Assembly (NCBI RefSeq): GCF_001299475.1
Contig: NZ_CYUJ01000003.1
Location: 562,409 to 626,408 of the forward strand
DNA from: Neofamilia massiliensis
GTDB lineage: Bacteria > Bacillota > Clostridia > Tissierellales > Peptoniphilaceae
Reading direction: 5' to 3'
Length of the DNA: 64,000 nt
This document shows, piece after piece, positions 52,187 through 60,893 of this stretch. Every line of letters begins with the position of its first letter. Positions within the stretch are counted from its first letter, which is position 1. Made by a program: the position numbers and the translations under genes. Under the pieces are notes generated by a model. It saw only the letters and a list, made by a program, of their open reading frames with translations. It ran no database searches and was not told the origin of the DNA.

Positions 52187-52901
52187 AATTGAAAATTTAA
52201 AAAAATCCTTTGGAGCAAATGAAGTTTTAAAGGGAATAAATGAAGAAGTTACAAAAGGCGAAGTCCTAGTAATAATTGGCCCATCAGGTTCAGGCAAGTC
52301 TACGTTTTTAAGGTGCCTAAATCTATTAGAAGAGCCTAGCTCTGGAAAAATAATTTTTGACGGCCAAGACATTACAGAAAAATCTATAAATATAGATAAG
52401 GTTAGAGAAAAAATGGGCATGGTCTTCCAGTCCTTTAATCTCTTTAACAACTTAAATGTTATGGACAATATTACCCTGGCCCTAAGAGAAGTTAAAAAGA
52501 TGCCTAAATACCAAGCAGAAGAAAAAGCTATGAAGCTTTTAGAAAAAGTTGGCCTGGCAGATAAAAAATACGCCTTTCCTTCTTCACTTTCAGGTGGACA
52601 AAAACAGAGAATAGCCATAGCCAGGGCCTTAGCCATGGAACCTGAAGTAATGCTTTTTGATGAGCCTACATCTGCCCTTGACCCAGAAATGGTTGGAGAA
52701 GTTCTCGACCTTATGAAAGACCTAGCCAAGGAAGGCATGACCATGGTTATAGTCACCCACGAAATGGCCTTTGCTAGAGAAGTTGGATCTAGACTTTTAT
52801 TTATGGACTCAGGTAGGGTTTTAGAAGCTGGTAGCCCAGAAGAAGTTTTTTCAAATCCAAAATGTGCCAGGACCAAGGATTTTTTATCTAAGGTCTTGTA
52901 G
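52179..52901 (+). CDS. Amino-acid ABC transporter ATP-binding protein (GlnQ type)
   Basis: 240 residues: Walker [11 protein letters not shown]-loop [12 protein letters not shown], signature [15 protein letters not shown], Walker [18 protein letters not shown] and switch His in VTHEM. Full length. Last gene of the operon; no terminator hairpin is obvious after it. Confidence 0.94.
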   Translation: MIKIENLKKSFGANEVLKGINEEVTKGEVLVIIGPSGSGKSTFLRCLNLLEEPSSGKIIFDGQDITEKSINIDKVREKMGMVFQSFNLFNNLNVMDNITLALREVKKMPKYQAEEKAMKLLEKVGLADKKYAFPSSLSGGQKQRIAIARALAMEPEVMLFDEPTSALDPEMVGEVLDLMKDLAKEGMTMVIVTHEMAFAREVGSRLLFMDSGRVLEAGSPEEVFSNPKCARTKDFLSKVL

Positions 52902-52934
52902 GCCTAGAGTTTTTAAAGATTTTTTTCAAATTTA

Positions 52935-52943
52935 TGCTATAAT
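52935..52943 (+). promoter_or_regulatory. Extended -10 promoter of the DUF1622 gene
   Basis: TGCTATAAT (TATAAT at 52938-52943 with TG motif), 28 bases before the ATG. No clear -35. Confidence 0.5.
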
Positions 52944-52970
52944 TTAACTATAAAAAGACGAGGTGAATTT

Positions 52971-53309
52971 ATGAGCGATTTTATTAGAAGTTTTCAAATT
53001 TATTTTTCTGACTTTGTTCACTTTTTTGCCCTTTTAGTTGAGTTAGTTGGGGTTTTAGTAATAATAGTATCTGTACTTAGAGCAGTAAAAAATTTATTTG
53101 CCCAAAAATTTGATTTTGAACAAGCAAAAAGTGATCCTAACCTAAATGCAGGCTTGACCAAGGCCTTGGAAATATTTTTAGCTGGGGAAATTTTAATGAC
53201 CCTGGTGGCTGAAGACTTAAAAATGCTAGCCCATGTTGGAGCCTTAGTTGTTATCCGTGTAGCCATAGCCATGGTTATCCACTGGGAGTCTAAACAAGAA
53301 GAAAAATAA
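52971..53309 (+). CDS. DUF1622 family membrane protein
   Basis: 112 residues with helices at about 15-40, 65-82 and 85-105. The block ALEIFLAGEILMTLVAEDLK followed by a VVIRVAIAMVIHWE end fits DUF1622, a family of small integral membrane proteins without known function. The ribosome site GAGGTG precedes the ATG. It is a single gene, convergent with the ABC-2 permease operon. Confidence 0.85.
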   Translation: MSDFIRSFQIYFSDFVHFFALLVELVGVLVIIVSVLRAVKNLFAQKFDFEQAKSDPNLNAGLTKALEIFLAGEILMTLVAEDLKMLAHVGALVVIRVAIAMVIHWESKQEEK

Positions 53310-53336
53310 AAACTTTTTATTTGCAAAGACAAAAAT

Positions 53337-53372
53337 AGGAGCCGAGAAAATTTATTCCCGCCTCCTGTTTTT
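53337..53372. terminator. Imperfect hairpin between the DUF1622 gene and the permease operon
   Basis: AGGAG (53337-53341) pairs with CTCCT (53362-53366) and an inner CCGAGAA/TTCCCG arm has one mismatch, followed by six T residues to the right. A terminator for the plus-strand gene; weaker for the other side. Confidence 0.55.
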
Positions 53373-54625
53373 TATACGCCAATTTTTATATTAAACAAAA
53401 TCTTGTAAAGCTTGTAGAAGATAAAACCAATAACTGCATATATTGGAAGAATAATTAATCCCCTAGTATTTATAAAGGTATTAAAAATCTGTCCAAAGAA
53501 AGCGACACTGGTTATCACTGCCATAAAAAAGGCAAAGTGTGATACAGATTTTTTTAAGATTAACATGCCAGACCTTTCAGCCCTTGCAGTCTTGGTCCAG
53601 TAAAGGCCAAGGGCAAATATTATTAGGCTGAAAATGGCAAAGCCTATAAGCATTTGGTCCTTACCATAAGAAAGTCCTTCTATCGGGGCATAAAGTGGAT
53701 AGTAAAACTTGTTTTCTATTAAGTCTTCAAACTTAAAAATAGCATCCATCTTGTCTAGGCCAAGACCAAGCATATCTTTTAAAATCTTATAGTCAAGTGT
53801 TAAAAGCATTGGTCCACCTAGGCCGATTATCATCATTCCCAAATGGCCAAAAATATTTCCAGAAGCTGTTCCAAGGCCAACAACTACTACAAAGAATAAA
53901 ATATTCTTTCCTAGGCCTAGAGCCAAAGTCTTTAATAGACCTCCTGTGTACAATAAATTTGAAACATAAGATGTCTTCCAAAGAAGGACAGAAAATCCAA
54001 CTAAAACTACATAGGCCAAAGTCACTAAAAGTGCTCCTAGGCCAAGCTTTGAAAAATAAGTTTTTGTCTTTGACCAAGGAAGCATCCTAGTAAATTCATA
54101 GTAGGGAGTAAAATGCTCCATAGAAGTAAATAAAAATCCTAGAATTAGGCCAAAGAATAAAACTAAATTTATAACTGCATATTCTTGCTCAGCTAAAACC
54201 ACATGGCCATCTTTAAATTGAGATGTCCTATAAGAATTTTCATTCAAATTAAACCTAAGAGTGTCATAGTCGTTTAGGGCATATTTTATTTCTCGATACT
54301 CGTCTGATTCAATATTGTCATTATAAATTTCCCATGCCTGGTTATAAAGGTCATCATAGTCTTTAAAGATTTCAGCAGGAAGTTTTTTTGGATACTTGGC
54401 CTTAAGCTTTTCTACAAAGTCGGCCTTAATATAATAAGAACCATCAAATTCGCCTTGGGCTGCTTGCTCTATTCCATTTAAGGTGTTTGCATACCAGTGG
54501 ATTTTACCTTCTATAGAACCATTGGTCGCGAAAAAAGTAAAAATCAAAACAACCAATAGGCTTAAAAGAAGCCAAAAACCATTTCTCTTTAAAAGTAAGA
54601 TAGAGGCTTTCTTAAAATCTTTCAT
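53372..54625 (-). CDS. ABC-2 type exporter permease, second copy
   Basis: About 417 residues with seven or more helices and a long extracellular loop after helix 1. It is a paralogue of the next gene: both carry KDFKKA..LLLKRNGFWL at the start, FTSMEHFTPxYEFTRMLPW in the middle, and end LYKILFNIKIGV. I chose ATG 54625, six bases after GGGAGGATG; the ATG two codons earlier sits on top of the ribosome site. Probably forms the heterodimeric channel with the neighbour. Substrate unknown. Confidence 0.8.
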   Translation of the reverse strand: MKDFKKASILLLKRNGFWLLLSLLVVLIFTFFATNGSIEGKIHWYANTLNGIEQAAQGEFDGSYYIKADFVEKLKAKYPKKLPAEIFKDYDDLYNQAWEIYNDNIESDEYREIKYALNDYDTLRFNLNENSYRTSQFKDGHVVLAEQEYAVINLVLFFGLILGFLFTSMEHFTPYYEFTRMLPWSKTKTYFSKLGLGALLVTLAYVVLVGFSVLLWKTSYVSNLLYTGGLLKTLALGLGKNILFFVVVVGLGTASGNIFGHLGMMIIGLGGPMLLTLDYKILKDMLGLGLDKMDAIFKFEDLIENKFYYPLYAPIEGLSYGKDQMLIGFAIFSLIIFALGLYWTKTARAERSGMLILKKSVSHFAFFMAVITSVAFFGQIFNTFINTRGLIILPIYAVIGFIFYKLYKILFNIKIGV

Positions 54626-54670
54626 AAACATCCTCCCTTTCTCTTTCGTTTTTCATCTTAGTCCTCCTAT

Positions 54671-55939
54671 TTATACGCCAATTTTTATATTAAAGAGGAT
54701 CTTGTAAAGCCTGTAAAAGATAAAGCCCATTACTGCGCAAATTGGAATATTTATAAAATTTGGAATGTCGTAGAAGTTATCAATAATTTGTCCAAAGACA
54801 CTTAGGGTTGTCACTACTGCCATAAAAAAGGCAAAGTTAGATACTGATTTTTTCAAAATCAACATGCCAGATCTTTCAGCCTTACTAGTATTGGCCCAAA
54901 AAAGTCCTAGGACAAAGATAATTATTGTAAAAAATAAAAATCCTGCCATCATTAAAGGTTTACTATAATCTAAACCTTCAGCTGGCAAATATAAAGGATA
55001 GAAAACTGTGTCTCTAACCTTATCGTCTAAGATAAAAACAAAATCTCTATTTGTAACATCAAGGCCTACAATACTTCTTAGCATTACATAATTTTCTACA
55101 AGAAGTTTTGGTCCGCCTAGGCCAATAATCATCATACCCAAATGGCCAAAAATATTTCCAGCAACTGTTCCCAATCCTATAACAACTATATAGAACATGG
55201 CATTTCTTCCTAGGCCTAAAAGTATATCTGACCAAAAACCGTTAGTTGTTAACAAGTTAGACAAATATGAAGTCTTCCACATTAAAATCCCAAAGCCCAT
55301 ATTAATTACATATGCCAGACTTGTTAAAAGCAAACCTAGGCCGATTTTAAATAAATAGTTCTGAGTCTTTGACCAAGGAAGCATTCTAGTAAATTCATAA
55401 AATGGAGTAAAGTGTTCCATAGAAGTAAATAAAAATCCTAAGACCAAAGAAAAAATCAGCGGTGTAAAAAATGATGCTGCTAGCTGCTTGCCTAAAATGA
55501 TTTTGCCTTGTTCAATGCCACCATAGCTAGACATATAATTATAAATATCAACTTTTTCATCAGTATATCTAATATCCTTATAATCATTTAAATAATAATA
55601 GGCCTGGTCCTTTAAATCCATATCAGCTGTGTTGGCATAAACTTTCATTGCCTTCTTATAGTAGTTGTCATACTCGGCAAATAAATCTTTTGGAAGCTTG
55701 TCAGGATATTTTTCCTTAATTAACTTCAGAGATTTTTCAAAATTATAATCATTGGAAAAACTTTCTTCTTTTGCAGTTTTTTCTAGGCCAACTAAGGCAT
55801 AGGCATAATTATTTGTGTAATTTTCAATTCTAGAATTTGCAGTAAAAAAGCTAACAATGATAACAAAGACCAAGGTTAAAGTTAACCAAAAACCATTTCT
55901 CTTTAAAAGTAATTTTGCGGCCTTTTTAAAGTCTTTCAT
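54671..55939 (-). CDS. ABC-2 type exporter permease, first copy
   Basis: About 422 residues, with the same layout as the following paralogue. Helix 1 at about 16-36, an extracellular domain of about 110 residues, then the helix bundle with YEFTRMLPWSKTQNYLFKIG. ATG 55939 has AGAAGGAC upstream and overlaps the end of the ATPase gene by 14 bases. Third gene of the GntR-ATPase-permease-permease operon, as in YtrA-type systems that export peptides, antibiotics or envelope-stress compounds. Confidence 0.8.
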   Translation of the reverse strand: MKDFKKAAKLLLKRNGFWLTLTLVFVIIVSFFTANSRIENYTNNYAYALVGLEKTAKEESFSNDYNFEKSLKLIKEKYPDKLPKDLFAEYDNYYKKAMKVYANTADMDLKDQAYYYLNDYKDIRYTDEKVDIYNYMSSYGGIEQGKIILGKQLAASFFTPLIFSLVLGFLFTSMEHFTPFYEFTRMLPWSKTQNYLFKIGLGLLLTSLAYVINMGFGILMWKTSYLSNLLTTNGFWSDILLGLGRNAMFYIVVIGLGTVAGNIFGHLGMMIIGLGGPKLLVENYVMLRSIVGLDVTNRDFVFILDDKVRDTVFYPLYLPAEGLDYSKPLMMAGFLFFTIIIFVLGLFWANTSKAERSGMLILKKSVSNFAFFMAVVTTLSVFGQIIDNFYDIPNFINIPICAVMGFIFYRLYKILFNIKIGV

Positions 55940-56807
55940 TGTCCTTCTCCCTTCCTCTTTCAAAATAAAATCTATCTTCTATTTGTAGGGGCAAAATATC
56001 AAATTGAACAATTTCTTCCCTGGCTAGTTCTCTAACAACTTCCTCTTCCTTGCCTGGAAGTAAAATTGTATAGACCCTGCCTAGGTGGTTTTTCAAAATC
56101 GCCTGGTCTAAGATGTCCTTAGGAAGTTTTTCTTTAACAACAACTTGAACCTTTTGGAAACTTGCATCCTTAGACTTATCAACTCCTTGGATCTTTCCGT
56201 CAAGACCAAGATAGAAAACTTCGTCAGCAATTCCTTGCAGCTCTTGGAGTTGGTGGGTTGAAATTAAAACGCACCTGCCATCTTGGCTGGCATCAAGTAG
56301 GTATTTAATAATTGCCTCCTTGTTTAAAACGTCAAGGCCATCTAAAGTTTCATCTACAAGGAGAAAGTCTGCCTTGGTTGCTAAAACCATTAAGAGGCCA
56401 ATTAGGGTTTTGTTGCCCTTTGATTGGGCCTTAATATTTTTCTTTAAATCTAATTTTAATTTTTCCGCCTCGTGTAAGACATAAGCCCTGTCAAAGTTTG
56501 GATAAATTGTCTCATAATATTCCATGGCCTTTAAGGCAGAAACATAAGAAAAAAAATCAAACCTGTCTGGCAGATAGGCAATGCTCTTAGCAAGGCTTGG
56601 TTCTGCAACATAGTCTCTCATATCAATAGTAGTTTCTCCCTTGTCAGAATCTAGGACTCTGGCTAATATTTTTAAAAGGGTAGTCTTTCCTGCCCCGTTT
56701 CTTCCAACAAGACCATAGATCTTCCCAGTGTTTAAAGTAAAAGATATATCATCTAGAACAATTTTTCCGTCAAAGGACTTAGAAATATTTTTTCCTTCAA
56801 GTATCAT
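55926..56807 (-). CDS. ABC transporter ATP-binding protein (YtrB/BcrA type)
   Basis: 293 residues. Walker A GRNGAGKTT, a signature changed to AQSKGNKTLIGLLMVLA (LSGGQ replaced by QSKGN), Walker B FLLVDETLDGLD, and a H-loop STHQLQEL. The changed signature is common in the YtrB/EcsA-like group. It partners the two permeases. Its start overlaps the GntR gene stop by 4 bases (ATGA). Confidence 0.88.
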   Translation of the reverse strand: MILEGKNISKSFDGKIVLDDISFTLNTGKIYGLVGRNGAGKTTLLKILARVLDSDKGETTIDMRDYVAEPSLAKSIAYLPDRFDFFSYVSALKAMEYYETIYPNFDRAYVLHEAEKLKLDLKKNIKAQSKGNKTLIGLLMVLATKADFLLVDETLDGLDVLNKEAIIKYLLDASQDGRCVLISTHQLQELQGIADEVFYLGLDGKIQGVDKSKDASFQKVQVVVKEKLPKDILDQAILKNHLGRVYTILLPGKEEEVVRELAREEIVQFDILPLQIEDRFYFERGREKDNERL

Positions 56808-57172
56808 TTTTGGTCCTCCTTAATTTTTTTATAAAGTTCATTAATTTCATCTAGAGAAATATTGAAAAATTCACATTGGAGAAAAAGTTCACTGAGTTTT
56901 TCAATAAGTTTTTCTCTTTCCCATTCCATCTTTTTGTCGTCGAGACTAATAAAAGTTCCCTTGCCGACAACAGTTTGTATTAGGCCCAAACTTTCCATTT
57001 CCTTGTAAGCCCTAGTTATAGTAGAAGTATTTACTAAAAGGTCCTTGGCCATATCTCTAACAGATGGCAGTTGGTCGCCGTCTTGGAGATAACCCTTGGC
57101 AATAGATAATTTAGTTTGGTCAACAATTTGCTGATAGATGGGATCCTTACTTGCATAATCTAATTTATACAC
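56804..57172 (-). CDS. GntR-family regulator, YtrA type (GTG start)
   Basis: 122 residues: N-terminal winged helix (PIYQQIVDQTKLSIAKGYLQ, QLPSVRDMAKDLLVNTSTI, TRAYKEMESLGLIQTVVGKG) and a short C-terminal dimer helix pair, the YtrA subfamily size. The start is GTG, with AAGGAGG upstream. It is first in the operon it most likely represses; a near-perfect inverted repeat at 57187-57211 is the candidate operator. Confidence 0.9.
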   Translation of the reverse strand: MYKLDYASKDPIYQQIVDQTKLSIAKGYLQDGDQLPSVRDMAKDLLVNTSTITRAYKEMESLGLIQTVVGKGTFISLDDKKMEWEREKLIEKLSELFLQCEFFNISLDEINELYKKIKEDQK

Positions 57173-57186
57173 TTGTATCCCTCCTT

Positions 57187-57211
57187 AGTGTGTGGGTTCA
57201 CTACATACACT
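57187..57211 (-). promoter_or_regulatory. Candidate YtrA/GntR operator and promoter region of the exporter operon
   Basis: AGTGTGTG (57187-57194) and CATACACT (57204-57211) are inverted repeats with one mismatch. Just upstream on the minus strand is TTGTTT-N17-TATTTT with a TG before the -10 (57224-57229). The operator would cover the first 30 transcribed bases, fit for repression by the gene product at 57172. Confidence 0.6.
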
Positions 57212-57441
57212 CTTGTTATAAATAAAATACCACCATCTAAATAAAAAAACAAGTTACAATAAAGTAACAATTAAATTTTTCTTTTGATGCAAGAGACTTA
57301 AAGCAAACGTAAACACATTTTTCCCTGAAATCAAATTTGAATTTTAGAATTTTTGAAAAATAATAAAAACTTTTTCCAAATTTCTTCTAAAACTTAGTAA
57401 ATAAGAACCTTGTATCCAATAAATCTTTTTTATAAAAAACC

Positions 57442-57470
57442 TTGACAAGAGATAAGAATTTTTGTATTAT
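57442..57470 (+). promoter_or_regulatory. Strong promoter of the structured RNA candidate
   Basis: TTGACA (57442-57447), 17 bases, TATTAT (57465-57470). Perfect -35 and 5 of 6 in the -10. Transcription would begin near 57477, inside an intergenic stretch with no reading frame. Confidence 0.75.
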
Positions 57471-57476
57471 ATAGAA

Positions 57477-57596
57477 GAACGATATAGGAAATCGTTAACT
57501 AACTGTAAGCGATTTCATTTAGTCTGTACACAGACAACAATTAATTTTCTCCCTAAAAATTAACGACAAAGAAGGAGCCTGAAGGCTTCTTTTTTG
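57477..57596 (+). ncRNA. Candidate structured RNA (small RNA or riboswitch leader)
   Basis: About 120 bases between a strong promoter and a terminator. Pairings in order: AACGAT (57478-57483) with ATCGTT (57491-57496); or, instead, GAAATCG (57488-57494) with CGATTTC (57510-57516). These two share bases and cannot form together. Next come GTCTG (57522-57526) / CAGAC (57531-57535) with loop TACA, TTAATTTT (57541-57548) / AAAATTAA (57556-57563) with loop CTCCCTA, and a terminator at 57568-57595. I recognise no riboswitch class. No open frame or ribosome site lies inside. The next gene, DUF1177, begins 190 bases later. Confidence 0.5.
57568..57595 (+). terminator. Terminator at the end of the RNA candidate
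   Basis: AGAAG (57570-57574) / CTTCT (57586-57590), with an inner CC/GG pair closing a TGAA tetraloop and a three-base bulge, followed by T6. The downstream AGGGAG (57603-57608) could pair with CTCCCT (57549-57554) as an alternative. Confidence 0.65.
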
Positions 57597-57679
57597 ATGG
57601 CAGGGAGTTTTTTTATTTTTAAATTTGTTTTATTTTATTTTATGATAAGTCATAATTCTTATATTGTAATTCTATGATT

Positions 57680-57707
57680 AGACCTATATAAATATAGGTC
57701 TTTTCTT
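57680..57707 (+). terminator. Hairpin terminator or attenuator before the DUF1177 operon
   Basis: Perfect 9-bp stem AGACCTATA (57680-57688) / TATAGGTCT (57693-57701), tetraloop TAAA, then a T-rich tail. It lies 83 bases before the DUF1177 start. The bases 57597-57679 and 57708-57789 hold no gene. A weak promoter (TTGATA 57717-57722, TGCAAT 57741-57746) may restart transcription. Confidence 0.72.
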
Positions 57708-57789
57708 TATATCATATTGATACAAAGTCTTTTATGTTATTGCAATAGCTAAATACACTATCTATATTTATTTTTTATTAGGAGGAGAA

Positions 57790-58734
57790 ATGTTATTAAA
57801 AGAAATCGTTGAAATTTATAATTTACTTGATAGTTCCGAAGTAACTGGGTATGACATCAAATCATATTTAAGTAATATTAGTAATAAAAACGTTGATATC
57901 AACGTTCATACATTAAAGGTAGAAAAAGGAAGTACCGATTTTGTTAGAATTACAATTCCAGGTACGAACGGAAAGATCAATGGCGGAAACGCTCCTACTC
58001 TTGGAGTATTAGGAAGACTTGGAGGAATTGGTGCTAGACCGGAAGTTACTGGATTTGTTTCAGATGGCGATGGAGCCTTGGCAGTATTAGCAGTTGCTGC
58101 AAAAATACTAAACATGAATAGCAAGGGCGACTTATTAAAAGGAGATGTTGTTATTTCAACCCACATATGTCCAGATGCTCCTACTATTCCTCATAATCCA
58201 GTTCCTTTTATGGATTCCCCTGTAGACATGGCAACTATGAATTCAGAAGAAGTTAAAGGAAATCTTGATGCTATTATTTCAGTTGATACAACAAAAGGTA
58301 ATAGAATTATAAATCATAATGGGTTCGCCATATCTCCTACGGTAAAAGATGGTTTTATATTAAAAGTTTCAGAGGATTTATTAGATATCATGGAAAGAAC
58401 AACAGGAAAGTTACCTAAAGTCCTTCCTATTACAAACCAAGATATTACCCCTTATGGAAATAATATTCACCATATTAACAGCATTATGCAACCATCCACT
58501 GCTACTAGTTCACCTGTAGTTGGTGTAGCAATAACTACTGAATCCATTGTAGCAGGGTGTGCAACTGGTGCTACCAACCCCTATGATGTGGAGCAAGCAG
58601 CTAGATATGTTTTAGAAGTTTGTAAAGATTTTGGAGAAGGTAAAGTATCTTTTTATGATGAAACTGAATGGGACATTATAAAAAAACGATACGGAGATTT
58701 AAAAATATTGCAAACTCTTGGAAATAACATTTAA
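57790..58734 (+). CDS. DUF1177 family protein
   Basis: 314 residues. The sequence matches DUF1177: VRITIPGTNGKINGG, LGRLGGIGARPEVTGFVSDG, ISTHICPDAPTIPHNPVPFM and FAISPTVKDGF. The family is uncharacterised; genes for it tend to lie with transporters and with hydantoin/Asp-Glu racemase or AroM-like proteins, as here. The His/Asp/Cys-rich HICPDAP block suggests a metal or active site. First gene of a three-gene operon with the NCS1 permease and amidohydrolase. GGAGGAG precedes the ATG. Codon use is more A/T-rich than in genes left of 57 kb. Confidence 0.85.
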   Translation: MLLKEIVEIYNLLDSSEVTGYDIKSYLSNISNKNVDINVHTLKVEKGSTDFVRITIPGTNGKINGGNAPTLGVLGRLGGIGARPEVTGFVSDGDGALAVLAVAAKILNMNSKGDLLKGDVVISTHICPDAPTIPHNPVPFMDSPVDMATMNSEEVKGNLDAIISVDTTKGNRIINHNGFAISPTVKDGFILKVSEDLLDIMERTTGKLPKVLPITNQDITPYGNNIHHINSIMQPSTATSSPVVGVAITTESIVAGCATGATNPYDVEQAARYVLEVCKDFGEGKVSFYDETEWDIIKKRYGDLKILQTLGNNI

Positions 58735-58761
58735 AAATAAATATTTAAAGGAGGTAAGATT

Positions 58762-60000
58762 GTGAAAGAAAATAATATTGGATACTCCATAAAGAGAGTT
58801 GAAGATCATGAAAGAGTAGGTTGGAAGGCACCATTGTTTAATATATTGGGTAGCAATGTAGCAATCTCTGAATTGATGGTTGGAGGAGCCCTTGTTGCTG
58901 GGATGACTTTTAAACAATTGATAGCGACTTCGATAATAGGAAACTTAATGCTAGTGTTCATTCTAATATTACAAGGTAATATAGGAATGAGAGAAGGCTT
59001 AGATACCTACTCCCTTGCAGAAAGTACTTTTGGATTGAAAGGCGGTAAGTGGATCATATCATTAATATTGGCAGTTACTAGTTTTGGATGGTTTGGGGTG
59101 CAAGCTGGTGTAGCAGGGTTATCTCTACTTAGGATTTTCCCAAATTTAAATTTGACTATTTCTGTAATAGTATTAGGTCTACTAATGATGTGTTTTGCAG
59201 TCTTAGGTTTTAGTGCAATGGCAAAATTCAATTATCTAGCAGTTCCTCCACTAATTATTATGATGATATGGGGAATGTTTAAGGCATTAAGTGCTAATGG
59301 ATTTGAATCTATTTTATCGTATACACCAGCATCTCAAATGACAATTGTTGAGGGACTTAATATAGTAATTGGTGTTGTAATTGTTGGAACAATTATCTCA
59401 CCTGACCAACTTAGATATACAAGAAGCTTAAATGACATAGTAATTATATCTGTAATAGGATTTGCTTTGATATCTCTTTTTCAGCAAGTATCTGCAGGTG
59501 TCTTGGCAATGGATTCACCGTCTTGGGATATAACTGAGGTTTTAGAAAATCTTGGATTTAATTGGGTTGCTTTTCTTATATTATTATTAGCAGCCTGGTC
59601 AACTAATGTATCTAATGCATACTCAGGTGGACTTGCATTAAATACAGTTTTTCCTAACATGAAAAGAGAAACTCTTACAATAATTGCAGGTTTAATTGGA
59701 ACAGCTATTGCTGCAAGTGGAATAATATTTAAATTTCAAGAATTTCTTGGTTTGCTTAGCATGACAATATCTGGAATAGCAGGAGTAATGTGGGTAGACT
59801 ATTATATATTAAATAAAAAATCATTGAACTTTAAAGAAGGAACTAACGTTGTTGCTGTATTAAGCTGGATAGCAGCATTTGTTGTTTCATTTTTAACTGA
59901 TAGATATGGTATTTTCATACCACCTATAAACGCAATAATTGTGGGAGGACTGTTATATTATTTATTAATGTCAATTAAAGAAAGGATAAAAAATGACTAG
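58762..60000 (+). CDS. NCS1-family permease (cytosine/purine/hydantoin type, CodB-like; GTG start)
   Basis: 412 residues, twelve helices. NILGSNVAISELMVGGALVA at the start, TSFGWFGVQAGVAG in helix 3 and the YSGGLALNTVFP block fit the NCS1 (NSS-fold) nucleobase-cation symporters, whose members import cytosine, allantoin or hydantoins. The start is GTG after GGAGG. Eight-base overlap with the amidohydrolase gene makes them a translationally linked pair, so the permease likely brings in the substrate of the hydrolase. Confidence 0.88.
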   Translation: MKENNIGYSIKRVEDHERVGWKAPLFNILGSNVAISELMVGGALVAGMTFKQLIATSIIGNLMLVFILILQGNIGMREGLDTYSLAESTFGLKGGKWIISLILAVTSFGWFGVQAGVAGLSLLRIFPNLNLTISVIVLGLLMMCFAVLGFSAMAKFNYLAVPPLIIMMIWGMFKALSANGFESILSYTPASQMTIVEGLNIVIGVVIVGTIISPDQLRYTRSLNDIVIISVIGFALISLFQQVSAGVLAMDSPSWDITEVLENLGFNWVAFLILLLAAWSTNVSNAYSGGLALNTVFPNMKRETLTIIAGLIGTAIAASGIIFKFQEFLGLLSMTISGIAGVMWVDYYILNKKSLNFKEGTNVVAVLSWIAAFVVSFLTDRYGIFIPPINAIIVGGLLYYLLMSIKERIKND

Positions 60001-60814
60001 AGAAGTAAATATTGGAATTATTCAATTTGAATCAGTATTAGGAGATGTTGAGGCTAATGTCTCTAAAGCAGTTCAATTAATAGAAGAAGCAGCAAAAAAA
60101 GGGGCAAATATAGTTGTTTTACCTGAACTATTTGCAACAGGATACAATTTAGAAATTTTACAAGAAAGAATAGCTGAGTTGAGTATTGAGTATTTTAACT
60201 ATACCTATGATTCTATGGCAGCTGCTGCTAAAGAAAATAACGTATATTTAATCGCCTCTTTTGGTGAAGTTAGAGAAGTTCCTGGAATAGTATATAATTC
60301 TGCCATCGTTTTTGATGATGAAGGGGAAAAAATGGGCAGTTTCGCAAAAAGTCATCTTTGGTTTAGAGATAGACTCTATTTTAAAGAAGGAAATGACTAT
60401 CCTGTATTTGAAACAAAATATGGAAAATTTGGAATTGCAATATGTTATGATATGGGATTTCCTGAAACATTTAGATCTTTAATGTTACAAGGGGCAGAAA
60501 TGATATTTGTACCTGCCGCTTGGAGAATAGAAGACGAAGATATGTGGAATATGAATATTCCACAAAGATCTCTTGAGAATATTTTATTTACTATAGGTGT
60601 AAATAGATATGGTATTGAAGATAATCTTCATATGTTTGGCAGATCTATGGTGGCTAATCCAAGAGGAAAGATTATCCATGAATTACCTAAAGATAAAGAG
60701 GCTGTTGAGGTGGTAAAAATTGACTTGGATGAGGTAGACAAGTATAGAACTCAAATATCTTATTTAAGAGATAGAAAACCACACATATATGGGAAATTGA
60801 CTGAAATTAAATAA
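59993..60814 (+). CDS. Nitrilase-superfamily carbon-nitrogen hydrolase
   Basis: 273 residues. The catalytic triad is visible: Glu in VLPELFATGYN (about 43), Lys in AKSHLWFRD (about 120), Cys in AICYDMGFPETFR (about 154). The family includes omega-amidases, N-carbamoyl amino acid hydrolases and beta-ureidopropionase. With the NCS1 permease and a hydantoin-type racemase nearby, an N-carbamoyl or amide substrate is likely. The pocket residues do not settle which. Confidence 0.88.
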   Translation: MTREVNIGIIQFESVLGDVEANVSKAVQLIEEAAKKGANIVVLPELFATGYNLEILQERIAELSIEYFNYTYDSMAAAAKENNVYLIASFGEVREVPGIVYNSAIVFDDEGEKMGSFAKSHLWFRDRLYFKEGNDYPVFETKYGKFGIAICYDMGFPETFRSLMLQGAEMIFVPAAWRIEDEDMWNMNIPQRSLENILFTIGVNRYGIEDNLHMFGRSMVANPRGKIIHELPKDKEAVEVVKIDLDEVDKYRTQISYLRDRKPHIYGKLTEIK

Positions 60815-60827
60815 AAGCATTTTGATT

Positions 60828-60868
60828 AAAGCTTAGCTTTTTTAATTCTTATTAGAAAGCTAAGCTTT
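60828..60868. terminator. Long inverted repeat between amidohydrolase and pucR
   Basis: Perfect 13-bp stem AAAGCTTAGCTTT (60828-60840) / AAAGCTAAGCTTT (60856-60868), 15-base loop. It stands between two convergent genes and, despite lacking long outer T-runs, probably ends both. Confidence 0.7.
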
Positions 60869-60893
60869 AATAGTATCATTTTATAAATAATCT

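Noticed and set aside
52160-52876. Minus-strand 238-codon frame opposite the GlnQ-like ATPase
   Set aside because: The plus frame has all ABC motifs. The opposite frame is Ser/Lys-rich without any domain pattern.
57549-57608. CTCCCT (57549-57554) pairing with AGGGAG (57603-57608) as an antiterminator
   Set aside because: Only six pairs across the terminator. Possible, but not enough to claim as a feature by itself.
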